Positions 26,118-36,782 of a DNA stretch of 64,000 nt are shown piece by piece. The notes below the pieces were generated by a model, which was not told where the DNA came from, made no database searches, and saw only the letters and a list, made by a program, of their open reading frames with translations. Position numbers and translations under genes: made by a program. The stretch is from Streptomyces griseoluteus (GTDB lineage Bacteria > Actinomycetota > Actinomycetes > Streptomycetales > Streptomycetaceae), in NCBI GenBank assembly GCA_000717735.1, contig JOBE01000016.1:59725-123724 (forward strand), in the 5' to 3' direction. Numbering within the stretch: position 1 is the first letter of the stretch; the number at the start of each line of letters is the position of its first letter.

Positions 26118-26882
26118 TCAGACGGTCACCGTCCGGTAGTGGGTGGTCAGCCGGCCGTCCTCGCCGAGGACGTGGAAGGCGAGCGCGGGCGGCAGGTCGA
26201 GGTGCACGTGCGGGGAGTCCGGGCCCGGGTTCTCCCACGGGAGGCGCAGTGCGGACACGACCCCGGGCGCGACGAGCAGCGGGCGCCCGGCGAAGGTCGT
26301 GGCGGCGGCGGTGTGCGCGTGGCCCGCGAGGAAGGCCGTGAGGTGGGGGTGGCGGTCGGCGAGCGCGGCTAGCCGCTCCTCGCCGAACTGCCGGATCTCG
26401 TCCACGTACGGGGTGTGCAGGGGTACGGGCGGGTGGTGGAAGGCGACCAGGACGGGCAGCTCGTGCGGGGTGCCGGCGAGGACCGCCTCCAGCCACTCCA
26501 GCGTCTCGTCCGCCAGGAGGCCCTGGTGTTCACCGGGGACGGACGAGTCGCAGAGGGCGATGACGAAGCCCTCGCCGCGGAGCACCTGGTTCACGGGCGC
26601 GTACGGGAGGGTCGACGTCTCCTCCGGAAGCAGGGCCTTCCGGAAGGCGGCGCGGTCGTCGTGGTTGCCGGGGCAGACGAGCAGCGGGTGACGGGAGGTC
26701 AGCAGCTCCCGCGCCGTCGCGTACTCGTCCGGCGTCCCGTGGTCGGCGATGTCCCCGGTGACGAGGACCGCCGACAGGTCGTACGGCAGCTCCTCCAGGT
26801 ACCACAGGACGGCACGGGTGCGGTCCGTGGCGCGCTCGTCGCCGTCGATGTGGACGTCGCTGACGTGGGCGATGACGATCAT
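26118..26882 (-). CDS. Calcineurin-like metallophosphoesterase (CpdA-like)
   Basis: 254 residues with the full metallophosphoesterase ligand set in order: HVSDVHIDG (about 6), TGDIADHG (42), CPGNHDD (68), FHHPP and AGHAHT. The layout resembles class III cyclic nucleotide phosphodiesterases such as CpdA, so cAMP hydrolysis is possible; other phosphoesters are not excluded. No signal peptide is seen, so it is cytoplasmic. It stands alone. Confidence 0.85.
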   Translation of the reverse strand: MIVIAHVSDVHIDGDERATDRTRAVLWYLEELPYDLSAVLVTGDIADHGTPDEYATARELLTSRHPLLVCPGNHDDRAAFRKALLPEETSTLPYAPVNQVLRGEGFVIALCDSSVPGEHQGLLADETLEWLEAVLAGTPHELPVLVAFHHPPVPLHTPYVDEIRQFGEERLAALADRHPHLTAFLAGHAHTAAATTFAGRPLLVAPGVVSALRLPWENPGPDSPHVHLDLPPALAFHVLGEDGRLTTHYRTVTV

Positions 26883-27002
26883 GCGGCCGAACCTCCGTGG
26901 GTGCGCGTGAACGGGCGTTCACGCGACCGTACGGCGATCACGACCGGGCGGGAAAGGGCCGCCCTGGAGCCGGTGGACCGCTTCCCGTGCCCCTCCTCGC
27001 GC

Positions 27003-27623
27003 CTATTCGAACCGGGAGGTGTCCCCCGCCCCGCGGCGGACGATCTCGGGCGCGCCGCTGGAGAAGTCGACGACCGTGGTGGGTTCGGTCCCGCACTCGC
27101 CGGAGTCGAGCACCGCGTCCACCTGGTGGTCGAGCCGCTCCTTGATCTCCCAGCCCTGCGTCAGCGGTTCCGCCTCGTCGGGCAGGAGCAGGGTGCTGGA
27201 CAGCAGCGGCTCGCCGAGTTCGGCGAGCAGGGCCTGGGTGACGACGTGGTCGGGGATGCGGACGCCGACCGTCTTCTTCTTGGGGTGGAGCAGCTGGCGC
27301 GGGACCTCCTTCGTCCCCGGCAGGATGAAGGTGTACGCACCGGGGGTCGCCGCCTTGACCGCGCGGAAGACGTCGTTGTCGATGTGCACGAGCTGGCCCA
27401 GCTGGGCGAAGTTCTGGCACATGAGCGTGAAGTGGTGCCGGTCGTCGAGATCGCGGATCGCGCGGATGCGGCTGATGCCGTCACGGCTGCCGAGGCGGCT
27501 GCCGAGCGCGTAGCAGGAGTCGGTCGGGTACGCGACGAGCGCCCCGTTCCGGATGGAGTCGGCCACCGCACCGATGGTGCGGGGCTGGGGATTGTCGGGG
27601 TGGACGTCGAAGTACTTGGCCAT
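27003..27623 (-). CDS. YciO/Sua5/YrdC-family protein
   Basis: 206 residues of the YrdC-like fold, with PTDSCYALGSRL near residue 32 and TPGAYTFILPGT near 111. The length and the N-terminus starting MAKYFDVHP match the YciO branch rather than the longer Sua5 proteins. Sua5/YrdC make the threonylcarbamoyl-adenylate used for the t6A tRNA modification; YciO relatives have weaker or unproved activity of this kind. The genome may encode another copy elsewhere. Confidence 0.85.
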   Translation of the reverse strand: MAKYFDVHPDNPQPRTIGAVADSIRNGALVAYPTDSCYALGSRLGSRDGISRIRAIRDLDDRHHFTLMCQNFAQLGQLVHIDNDVFRAVKAATPGAYTFILPGTKEVPRQLLHPKKKTVGVRIPDHVVTQALLAELGEPLLSSTLLLPDEAEPLTQGWEIKERLDHQVDAVLDSGECGTEPTTVVDFSSGAPEIVRRGAGDTSRFE

Positions 27624-27651
27624 GGGGACAGTCTATTTTCGCGGGCACCCG

Positions 27652-29073
27652 CTATCGGCGCAGGCTGCGCCAGACCGCCTTCGCCGCGTTGTGTCCTGAC
27701 ATGCCGTGGACGCCGGGGCCGGGCGGGGTCGCGGAGGAGCAGAGGAAGACCGCCGGGTGCGGGGTGGCGTAGGGGCGCAGCGAGAGGGTGGGGCGCAGCA
27801 GCAGCTGGAGGCCGCGGGCGGCGCCGCAGGCGATGTCGCCGCCGACGTAGTTGGCGTTGCGGGCGGCGAGTTCGGGGGGTCCGGCGGTGGCGCGGGCGAG
27901 GACGCGGTCGCGGAAGCCGGGGGCGAAGCGCTCGATCTGACGCTCGATCGCCTCGGTGAGGTCGCCCCGCCAGCCGTTGGGCACGTGGCCGTACGCCCAG
28001 AAGACGTGCTTGCCCTCGGGGGCGCGGGAGGGGTCGACGAGGCTCGGCTGGGCGGTGATGAGGAAGGGGACGTCGGGCGCGGTGCCGGACGAGGCCTGGC
28101 GCAGGGCGGCGCCGATCTCGCCGGCGGTGGGGCCGATCTGGACGGTGCCGGCGCGCCGGGGTTCCTCGGCGGTCCAGGGCACGGGGCCGTCCAGGGCGTA
28201 GTCCATCTTGAAGGCGCTCGCGCCGTACCGGTAGTGGTCGTAGTGCCCGCCGAAGCCGGCGATCCGGGCGAGGGCGGTGGGCGAGGTGTCGAAGACGTAG
28301 GCGCGGGCCGGCGGCAGGTCGTCGAGGCGCTTGACCTCGAAGTCGGTGTGGACGGCGCCGCCCAGGTCCTTGAGGTACGCGGCGAGGGCGTCGGAGATCG
28401 ACTGCGAGCCGCCCCGGGGCATGGGCCAGCCGCCGGCGTGCGCGGCGAGCGCGAAGACCAGGCCGACGGCACCGGTGGCGAATCCGCCGAGCGGGGCCAT
28501 GACATGGCCGACGAGCCCGGCGAAGAGCGCGCGGGCCTTCTCGTCGCGGAAGCGGCGCATCAGCCAGGTGGAGGGTGGCAGCCCGGCGAGGCCGAAGCGG
28601 GCGAGGGTGACCGGGTCGCGGGGCAGCGCGGTGAGCGGCAGCTGCATGAAGTCCCGTGCCAGGGTGTCCCACTTGTCGGCGAAGGGTGCGACGAGTCTGC
28701 GGTACGCCCCGGCGTCGCGCGGCCCGAAGGAGGCGGCGGTCTCGGCGACGGAGCGGGCCAGGACGGCGGCGGTGCCGTCGTCCCACGGGTGGGCCATGGG
28801 CAGTTCGGGGTGGAGCCACTCCAGGCCGTACCGGTCCAGCGGCATCGTCCTGAAGACGGGCGAGCCGGCGCCGAGCGGGTGCACGGCGGAGCAGGGGTCG
28901 TGGCGGAAGCCGGGGAGGGTGAGTTCCTCGGTCCTGGCGCCCCCGCCGATGGTGGCTTCGGCCTCGAAGACGGCCACGGAGAGGCCGCGGCGGGCCAGTT
29001 CGACGGCGGCGGTCAGTCCGTTGGGCCCCGCGCCCACGACGACGGCATCGAGCATCGACGTCACCTTCGACAC
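27652..29073 (-). CDS. FAD-dependent oxidoreductase of the phytoene-desaturase type
   Basis: 473 residues. The N-terminal FAD motif [20 protein letters not shown] and the second [17 protein letters not shown] are at about 9-50; the C-terminus holds the flavin-binding [12 protein letters not shown]. The protein belongs to the CrtI/amine-oxidase-like group, but no carotenoid genes are nearby and the substrate is unknown. The GTG at 29073 has GAAGGAG seven bases upstream; an ATG at 29055 is the alternative. It lies 28 bp upstream of the YciO gene and may share its transcript. Confidence 0.85.
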   Translation of the reverse strand: MSKVTSMLDAVVVGAGPNGLTAAVELARRGLSVAVFEAEATIGGGARTEELTLPGFRHDPCSAVHPLGAGSPVFRTMPLDRYGLEWLHPELPMAHPWDDGTAAVLARSVAETAASFGPRDAGAYRRLVAPFADKWDTLARDFMQLPLTALPRDPVTLARFGLAGLPPSTWLMRRFRDEKARALFAGLVGHVMAPLGGFATGAVGLVFALAAHAGGWPMPRGGSQSISDALAAYLKDLGGAVHTDFEVKRLDDLPPARAYVFDTSPTALARIAGFGGHYDHYRYGASAFKMDYALDGPVPWTAEEPRRAGTVQIGPTAGEIGAALRQASSGTAPDVPFLITAQPSLVDPSRAPEGKHVFWAYGHVPNGWRGDLTEAIERQIERFAPGFRDRVLARATAGPPELAARNANYVGGDIACGAARGLQLLLRPTLSLRPYATPHPAVFLCSSATPPGPGVHGMSGHNAAKAVWRSLRR

Positions 29074-29137
29074 CTTCGGACTCCTTCGTCAGCCGATGGC
29101 CAGCACGCTCAGGATATTCCCGTGGCCCCGGTGGCCC

Positions 29138-29974
29138 TTAACGGCCCCTCAGGAGTGTCCGGATCCGGTCGGCGGTGGCCGCGTCCCGGGCCGCCGTGAA
29201 CGGCAGCGCGTTGCCGCCGGTGATACGGAACGGCTCTCCGGCGACGGTCGTCTGGGCGCCACCCGCCTCGGTGACCAGGAGCAGTCCGGCCGCGTGGTCC
29301 CAGGCGTACTCCCAGGAGAAGGCGGTGGCGTCGAGCGTGCCGCGCGCCACGGCCAGGTACTCCAGACCCGCCGAGCCGCAGGGGCGGGGGGCGACGCCCT
29401 CGGTGACCAGGCCGAGCAGGGCCCGCTTCTGGTCCGGGGTGGTGTAGTCGGGGTGCGAGGTGGCGACTTCCAGGACCGCGCCGGGGGCGGGCGAACCGGC
29501 GTGCAGCCGCCGCCCGTTGAGCGTGGCGCCCCTGCCCCGTACGGCGACGGCGAACTCGTCGAGGGCCGGCGCGAAGGTCCAGGAGGCGAGCAGCTCGCCC
29601 TGCCGGGCGAGGGCGACGAGGGTGCAGAAGGCGGGGTCGCCGTGGACGAACTGGCGGGTGCCGTCGACGGGGTCGACGATCCAGACGGGGGCGTCGCCGC
29701 GCAGTGCCTCGTAGACCGTGGGATCGGCGTGGACGGCTTCCTCGCCGACGACCACCGAGCCGGGCAGCAGGGCGGTGAGGGAGGCGGTGAGATGGGCCTC
29801 GGCGGCCCGGTCGGCGACCGTGACCAGGTCGTGCGGCCCGTTCTTCTCGACGATGTCATGGGCGGCGAGCTGCCGGAAGCGCGGCATGATCTCGGCGGCG
29901 GCGGCCTTGCGGACGGCCTCCTCCACCTCGGTCGTACGGCCGCCGAGGACGTGCTCGATGAGGTCTTCGGTCAT
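29138..29974 (-). CDS. Inositol monophosphatase family phosphatase
   Basis: 278 residues. It has Mg-binding motif A (GEEAVHADP near 75), motif B WIVDPVDGTRQFVHG near 97, and the C-terminal WEYAWDHAAGLLLVTEAGG. Enzymes with this pattern hydrolyse inositol phosphates, histidinol phosphate or PAP; the residues visible do not choose among them. The gene is transcribed alone, divergent from the lipoate-ligase-like gene. Confidence 0.88.
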   Translation of the reverse strand: MTEDLIEHVLGGRTTEVEEAVRKAAAAEIMPRFRQLAAHDIVEKNGPHDLVTVADRAAEAHLTASLTALLPGSVVVGEEAVHADPTVYEALRGDAPVWIVDPVDGTRQFVHGDPAFCTLVALARQGELLASWTFAPALDEFAVAVRGRGATLNGRRLHAGSPAPGAVLEVATSHPDYTTPDQKRALLGLVTEGVAPRPCGSAGLEYLAVARGTLDATAFSWEYAWDHAAGLLLVTEAGGAQTTVAGEPFRITGGNALPFTAARDAATADRIRTLLRGR

Positions 29975-30085
29975 GGCCCCAGCTAAGCACGCGGCACTGA
30001 CGGGCCGGCCACCGCACTCGTCATCCTCCGTTCCCCCGGGGAGTACCCTTTGGCCGAGTTCACCCCTTAACGCAGGGAGGGTTCC

Positions 30086-31153
30086 GTGCACGGCGCGTAC
30101 CACGGCGAGTACAAGGTCCCCGGCGGGAAGCTGGTGGTCGTCGACCTCGACACCGAGGACGGCGTCCTGCGGAACGTCCGGGTCGCGGGGGACTTCTTCC
30201 TGGAGCCGGACGAGGCGATCCTGGCGATCGACCACGCCCTGGAGGGCGCGCCGGCCGACACCGACGCCGCCGGGCTCGCGGCGCGGATCGACGCGGCGCT
30301 GCCGGCGGACACCCGGATGTTCGGGCTGACCTCGGAGGGCGTCGGGGTCGCGGTCCGCCGGGCCCTCGCGCACGCCACGGACTGGACCGACTACGACTGG
30401 CAGCTGATCCACGAGCCGGCGCAGTCCCCCGCCCTGCACATGGCGCTCGACGAGGTCCTGACGGCCGAGGTCGCCGCGGGCCGCCGCCCGCCGACCCTGC
30501 GGGTCTGGGAGTGGGGCGCTCCCGCGGTGGTGATCGGCAGCTTCCAGTCGCTGCGCAACGAGGTCGATCCGGCGGCGGCGGAGCGGCACGGGATCCAGGT
30601 GGTGCGCCGGATCAGCGGCGGCGGCGCCATGTTCATCGAGCCGGGCAACACGATCACGTACTCGCTCTCCGTGCCCGACGCCCTCGTGCAGGGCCTGTCC
30701 TTCACGGACAGCTACGCCTATCTCGACGACTGGGTGCTCGGCGCCCTCGGTGACATGGGCGTCCGGGCCTGGTACCAGCCGCTCAACGACATCGCCACGG
30801 ACGCCGGCAAGATCGCGGGCGCGGCGCAGAAGCGGATCGTGACGGGCCGGGGGGCGGTCCTGCACCACGTGACGATGGCGTACGACATCGACGCGGACAA
30901 GATGACGGAGGTGCTCCGGATCGGCCGCGAGAAGCTCTCCGACAAGGGCACGAAAAGCGCGAAGAAGCGGGTGGACCCGCTGCGGCGCCAGACGGGCCTG
31001 CCGCGCGAGGCGGTCATCGAGCGGATGATCGCCTCCTTCCGCGGCCGGTACGGGCTGTCGGAGGGTCACGTCACCGAGGACGAGCTGACGCGGGCGAAGG
31101 AACTCGCGGAGTCGAAGTTCGGCACGGCGGAGTGGACGGCCCGGGTGCCGTAG
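30086..31153 (+). CDS. Lipoate-protein ligase-like protein with N-terminal accessory domain
   Basis: 355 residues. Residues 1-100 resemble the small C-terminal accessory domain of LplA (HGAYHGEYKVPGGKLV, then acidic DFFLEPDEAI). Residues 110-330 are the BPL/LplA catalytic fold, with RRISGGGAMF near 173 and the lysine segment DAGKIAGAAQKR near 235. Bacterial LplA has the opposite order, so the domains are permuted here, as in some archaeal and actinobacterial forms. It probably attaches or transfers lipoate/octanoate to E2 or GcvH proteins. The GTG at 30086 follows GGGAGG by five bases. Confidence 0.85.
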   Translation: MHGAYHGEYKVPGGKLVVVDLDTEDGVLRNVRVAGDFFLEPDEAILAIDHALEGAPADTDAAGLAARIDAALPADTRMFGLTSEGVGVAVRRALAHATDWTDYDWQLIHEPAQSPALHMALDEVLTAEVAAGRRPPTLRVWEWGAPAVVIGSFQSLRNEVDPAAAERHGIQVVRRISGGGAMFIEPGNTITYSLSVPDALVQGLSFTDSYAYLDDWVLGALGDMGVRAWYQPLNDIATDAGKIAGAAQKRIVTGRGAVLHHVTMAYDIDADKMTEVLRIGREKLSDKGTKSAKKRVDPLRRQTGLPREAVIERMIASFRGRYGLSEGHVTEDELTRAKELAESKFGTAEWTARVP

Positions 31154-31209
31154 AGCCTGATCCGCCGGACAGATGTGAGGTCCCTGGCGCCGCTGCGTAG
31201 GGTCGTGGC

Positions 31210-32094
31210 ATGCGTATCGAGGGTCCGGTGAAGCCCGGTCTGCGGATGGAGAGCGCCGACGGGGGTCGGCTGGTCCTGCTGAAGGGCACGGTTCCCGTGC
31301 TCTTCGCCCGGCAGCGGGCCACGCACCGTGGTGTGCACTACGCGCGCACCGGGCGGTACTCGTCCCCGCTGCCGCCCCTCCGGGCCGAACGGGCCCGTGC
31401 GGCCGCGGAGTCGGCGGCTCCGGGATCGGCGGAGTGGTCGGAGCGCTGGGCCGCGTACGCGGAGGCGGGGCTCCGCGCGGCGGCCGATGGCCCGCTCCAC
31501 ACGGGCGAGTGGCTGCTGGCCCCGGACGCCCACCGGTGGTTCGTGGACGCGAACTGGCCCAAGCTCCTGGCCCACGACCCGGACCGGGGCCATCTGACCT
31601 GGTTCGGGTACGGCGACCCGGTGGAGGACGCGCGCGACCTGCTGCCGCTGCGGGCGCTGTCGCACCCGGAGGCGCCGCGGGTGAAGGCGTACCGCCGCCA
31701 GTACCGGGAGGGGGTGCTGCCGTCGGTGTTCGCCTGGTGGATCAGCGGGCTCAACTCCCCCGTGGTGCTCGACGGTCACGACCGGCTGACGGCCGCACTC
31801 GCGGAAGGGGGCAGGCCGCAGGTGCTCCTCCTCTCCCGGGCGGCCGACGCCGCCTGGGTGGCGCGCTGGGCGGAACGTCCGGTGCTGGAGTACGAGAAGC
31901 GGGTGGCCACGCTGGAGGGCCCGCTCGCCCCGACACGGATCGCGAACGAGAGCCGGATGCTGGCCGCCCAGCTCAGGTCCATCGTCCACGCCTACGACCT
32001 CACCCGTGCCTGGCCGTTCCCGGGCGGCGCCCCCGGCTGGGACGCGGCCGCCGCCGCGCACGTACCCGGCTGGGCGCCGGACGCGGACCACTGA
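31210..32094 (+). CDS. Conserved hypothetical protein with a DGHDRL motif
   Basis: 294 residues, not recognised. It is soluble, rich in Trp (about twelve) and Arg, with no signal peptide. The most distinctive stretch is SPVVLDGHDRLTAALAEGG near residue 185. It resembles the DGHxR core seen in ParB/sulfiredoxin-like folds, but the rest does not obviously follow that family. The gene lies 56 bp after the lipoate-ligase-like gene on the same strand, with its own ATG in a weak ribosome-site context. No function is proposed. Confidence 0.75.
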   Translation: MRIEGPVKPGLRMESADGGRLVLLKGTVPVLFARQRATHRGVHYARTGRYSSPLPPLRAERARAAAESAAPGSAEWSERWAAYAEAGLRAAADGPLHTGEWLLAPDAHRWFVDANWPKLLAHDPDRGHLTWFGYGDPVEDARDLLPLRALSHPEAPRVKAYRRQYREGVLPSVFAWWISGLNSPVVLDGHDRLTAALAEGGRPQVLLLSRAADAAWVARWAERPVLEYEKRVATLEGPLAPTRIANESRMLAAQLRSIVHAYDLTRAWPFPGGAPGWDAAAAAHVPGWAPDADH

Positions 32095-33032
32095 CCCATG
32101 GCCGCTGACCGCTGACCGTGGTTTCGGTCACCAGTCCGGCCCCGTGGTCGAGTGACCTGGTCCCGCCCGCGTCGTTGATGCCGACGCGGGCCGGGGACGG
32201 CTGTGCGGAAACGTCTCCGCAGACCCCCGGCCCCGGTCGTACGGCGCCGACGGATGCGGAGATCAGGTGGGACGGGCGAAAAGGCTCATGGCGACGGTGG
32301 CGGGCGCGGTGATGGCCGTGAGCCCCCTCGGCATCGCGCCGCCCGCGCGGGCGGTCGTCGGGGGACAGGAGGCGCGGCCCCATCAGTACCCCTTCATGGC
32401 GGGACTCGTGGACGTGGTGGAGCGAAGGGTGATGTGCGGCGGGTCGCTGATCGGCGACCGGTGGGTCCTCACCGCCGCGCACTGCCTGACGGGCTCGTAC
32501 AGCGACCCCACCCGGGTGGGCGTACTCCTCGGCGACCACGACCTGACGACCGGGGCCGACAGCCCGCACGCGGTCCTGGCGACCCCCGACCGTCTCCTGC
32601 CGCACCCGGAGTACGACCCGGACACCCAGCGCAACGACATCGCTCTCGTCCGGCTCGCCGAGCCGGTCGCCCTCAACCGCCACGTGCGGCCGATCGCCCT
32701 GCCCGCCGCGTACGCCCACGACTCCTTCGACGACACCCAGGTCGAGGTCCCCGGCTGGGGCACCACCTCGTACGGCGGCCGCACCTCCGACGTGCTGCGG
32801 ACGGTGTCCCTCGGCACCATGAGCAACGCCGCCTGCGCGAGCCGGGGCATGACGCAGGTCACCACCACCCAGATCTGCACGTACGCCCCCGGCCGCGACA
32901 CCTGCCAGTACGACTCCGGCGGCCCTCTCGTCCGCGCGGTCGGGGGCCGGCCGTACGTGGTCGGCCTGGTGTCCTACGGCAGGGAGTGCGCCACCGACAC
33001 CCCCGCCGTGAACACCCGCGTCCGGTCCTACG

Positions 33033-34574
<1,542 letters not shown>

Positions 34575-34772
34575 CGCAGGCGGGAACCCTTCGTTCGGGG
34601 ACGGAACGAGGCCGTGCGGGGCCGGCGGGCCGGGCCGTGGGACGGGGCGCCGCCGGGACAAGGGGACTACCCAGTTCTCAGCCACCCCCAACACATCGGG
34701 ACTGACCAGGAGTTCGGGGCCGTGCCGGGGGAACACTGGCCCGCGGCACCGGCGTTGCGCTCTCCTGAAGCC

Positions 34773-34841
34773 ATGAGCCTGCTCGTGATGCGTCGCCACG
34801 TGGACTACGTGCGCGTCACGACCGTGGCCTGTTCCGGCTGA
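34773..34841 (+). CDS. 22-residue leader-peptide-like ORF
   Basis: It reads M-SLLVM followed by RRHVDYVRVTTVACSG and a stop. Short Streptomyces peptides with an RRHxDLxRVxxAxC pattern recur in front of transport and sulfur-related genes and are usually called putative leader peptides; the Cys near the end suggests attenuation. Here the next intact reading frame on this strand is missing: the region holds a broken XRE-cupin gene from about 35263. A start at the internal ATG (34788) is also possible. Ribosome site weak (GAAG). Confidence 0.55.
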   Translation: MSLLVMRRHVDYVRVTTVACSG

Positions 34842-34909
34842 CACCGAGGCCTCGTCCCGGCGTCCGGACACCTACGCGCTCGCGCCGAACCGCGCACGGC
34901 TCGCCCGTT

Positions 34910-35262
34910 CCGTCCGGGCCGGTGACGAGCCGGGCGGCGACCCGGATCATCGCGATCCCGATGAGCAGCACCGTCACGCCCATGACCAGGGGTGGGAAGA
35001 GCCGTACGACGCGGGCGTACAGCGGCAGTACGGCCAGGAGCAGCGCCGCCGCCAGGAGGACGGCACCGGCGGCGGTCGGCGCCCCGTGTTCCTGCGCGAT
35101 CTGGAGGAACAGCGCGGTCGCGGCGCCGCCGGGCAGCATGACGAACGGCAGCCGGCCGCCGATCCGCCGGACGCCGAGGGACTGGAGCAGGGCGCCCGCT
35201 CCGCAGAGCAGGAGGACGGTGCTGAGCAGCGAGGCCGTCGCGCCGGGCGGCATCTTCAGGGT
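34910..35262 (-). pseudogene. Relic of an NCS2 xanthine/uracil-type permease
   Basis: About 115 residues of recognisable permease remain. They run from LKMPPGATASLLSTV through SLGVRRIGGRLPFVMLPGG to RLFPPLVMGVTVLLIG, which matches roughly residues 55-170 of a 450-residue NCS2 carrier. Both the N-terminus and the whole C-terminal two thirds are gone. The right edge abuts the XRE-cupin relic on the other strand, as if a deletion had removed the shared promoter region of a divergent pair. Confidence 0.75.
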
Positions 35263-35712
35263 GCCGGTCCTCAGCCAGATCGAGAACGACCGGGCGCGCC
35301 CCAGTATGCGGTCGCTGCAGCGGATCGCGGACGCGCTCGGCACGACGGCGGTGCGGCTGCTCGCGGCCTCCGACGAGACGCGCACGGTCGACGTCGTGCG
35401 CGCCGGCGACGACAGCGGCCTCGTCCGGGAGGCCGGCGTCCGCCCGGTGGTGCGCGGCCGCCATCAGCTGCACGCGCTGGAGTTCGTCGGCGCTCACGAG
35501 GCGGACCGCGAGTTCCGGCACCGGAACGACGAGCTGATGTACGTGGCGGACGGCTCGGTGGAGGTGGAGGCCGACGGCCGGGTCCACCGGCTGGGCCGCG
35601 GGGACACGCTGCTGCTGTCCGGCGGCATCCGGCACCGCTGGCGCTCCACCGAGCCGGCTCGCGGGTACTGGTGGTCGCGATCGGCGACCACGTGGAGGTA
35701 CTGGATTCCTGA
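35263..35712 (+). pseudogene. Relic of an XRE-cupin transcriptional regulator
   Basis: The frame enters in the middle of the helix-turn-helix (LSQIENDRARPSMRSLQRIA) with about 35 N-terminal residues missing. It continues into a cupin domain (FRHRNDELMYVADGSVEVEA, then LLSGGIRHRW). Near 35655-35662 the frame shifts: the expected C-terminal end VLVVAIGDHVEVLDS is encoded in another frame and ends at 35712. Two independent lesions make it a pseudogene. It probably once controlled the neighbouring permease and catabolic genes. Confidence 0.75.
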
Positions 35713-35756
35713 CGGTGCGGCGCCGCCCGCGCGGGAACCCGTGTCCTGCGGCTTCG

Positions 35757-36755
35757 TCAGCCGAGCCCCGGGATGATGTCGGAGCCGTAGGCGTCGATGG
35801 TCCCCTCGCGGTTGTCGTGCATCGCGTACACGGCGAACTGGTCGACGCCCAGGTCCTTGAGGCGGCGCAGCTTCTCGATGTGGGCCTCGGCGGGGCCCAG
35901 GAGGCAGAAGCGGTCGACGATCTCGTCGGGGACGAAGTCGGTCGACGGGTTGCCGGCGCGGCCGTGGTGACTGTAGTCGTAGCCGTGCCGGTCCTTGATG
36001 TACGCGGTGAGCGCCTCGGGGACCATGTCGGAGTGTTCGCCGTACTTGGCGACGAGGTCGGCGACGTGGTTGCCGACCATGCCGCCGAACCAGCGGCACT
36101 GGTCCCGGGCGTGGGCCAGGTCGTCGCCCACGTACGCGGGTGCGGCGACGCAGACGGTGATCGAGGAGGGGTCGCGGCCCGCGTCGGTGGCGGCCTGCCG
36201 GACGGCCTTGACCATCCACTCGGTCAGGAACGGGTCGGCGAGCTGGAGGATGAAGCCGTCGGCCTTCTGCCCGGCGAGGGCCAGGGCCTTGGGACCGTAT
36301 GCCGCCATCCACACCGGCAGCTTCCCGTCCTTGATCCACGGGATGCGGATCGGGTTGCCGTCGACCACCGCCTCCCGGCCCTCGGCGAGGTCGCGGATGA
36401 CGTCGATGGCCTCGCCGAGCCGGGCCAGGGTGTTGGGCTTGCGGCCCGCGACGCGCATCGCGGAGTCGCCGCGGCCGATGCCGCAGACGGTCCGGTTGCC
36501 GAACATGTCGTTGAGCGTGGCGAAGGTGGAGGCCGTGACCTCCCACGTCCGCGTCCCCGGATTCGTCACCATCGGGCCGACGTGCAGCTTGGTGGTGTGC
36601 TCCAGGATCTGGCTGTAGACGACGAAGGGTTCCTGCCAGAGGACGGCGGAGTCGAAGGTCCATCCGTAGCGGAAGCCGTTGCGCTCTGCCCGGCGCATCA
36701 GCCCGACGACCTGCGAGGCGGGCGGGTCGGTCTGCAGGACGAGTCCGAAGTCCAT
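35757..36755 (-). CDS. LLM-class F420-dependent oxidoreductase (TIGR03842-like)
   Basis: 332-residue luciferase-like monooxygenase fold, with WTFDSAVLWQEPFVVYSQIL near 31 and the glycine-rich CGIGRGDSAMRVAGRKP near 92. It resembles the F420-dependent subgroup that co-occurs with hydantoinase genes, and it is the last gene of the hydantoinase operon, 27 bp after it. No dihydropyrimidine dehydrogenase is encoded nearby. It may perform the first oxidoreductive step on the pyrimidine or hydantoin ring using reduced F420 or flavin; this is inference from position. Confidence 0.85.
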   Translation of the reverse strand: MDFGLVLQTDPPASQVVGLMRRAERNGFRYGWTFDSAVLWQEPFVVYSQILEHTTKLHVGPMVTNPGTRTWEVTASTFATLNDMFGNRTVCGIGRGDSAMRVAGRKPNTLARLGEAIDVIRDLAEGREAVVDGNPIRIPWIKDGKLPVWMAAYGPKALALAGQKADGFILQLADPFLTEWMVKAVRQAATDAGRDPSSITVCVAAPAYVGDDLAHARDQCRWFGGMVGNHVADLVAKYGEHSDMVPEALTAYIKDRHGYDYSHHGRAGNPSTDFVPDEIVDRFCLLGPAEAHIEKLRRLKDLGVDQFAVYAMHDNREGTIDAYGSDIIPGLG

Positions 36756-36782
36756 GCGGGACCTCCTGGTTCGAGGATCGGT

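Noticed and set aside
23365..26496. A minus-strand open frame of 1043 codons across the sirtuin, ogt and alkA region
   Set aside because: Composition is that of high-GC frame shadows (Pro/Arg/His-rich), it is antisense to the sirtuin, and no domain is visible.
34773..34841. A toxin-antitoxin type I peptide
   Set aside because: The peptide is basic and Cys-containing without a hydrophobic membrane span, and it fits the leader-peptide pattern better.
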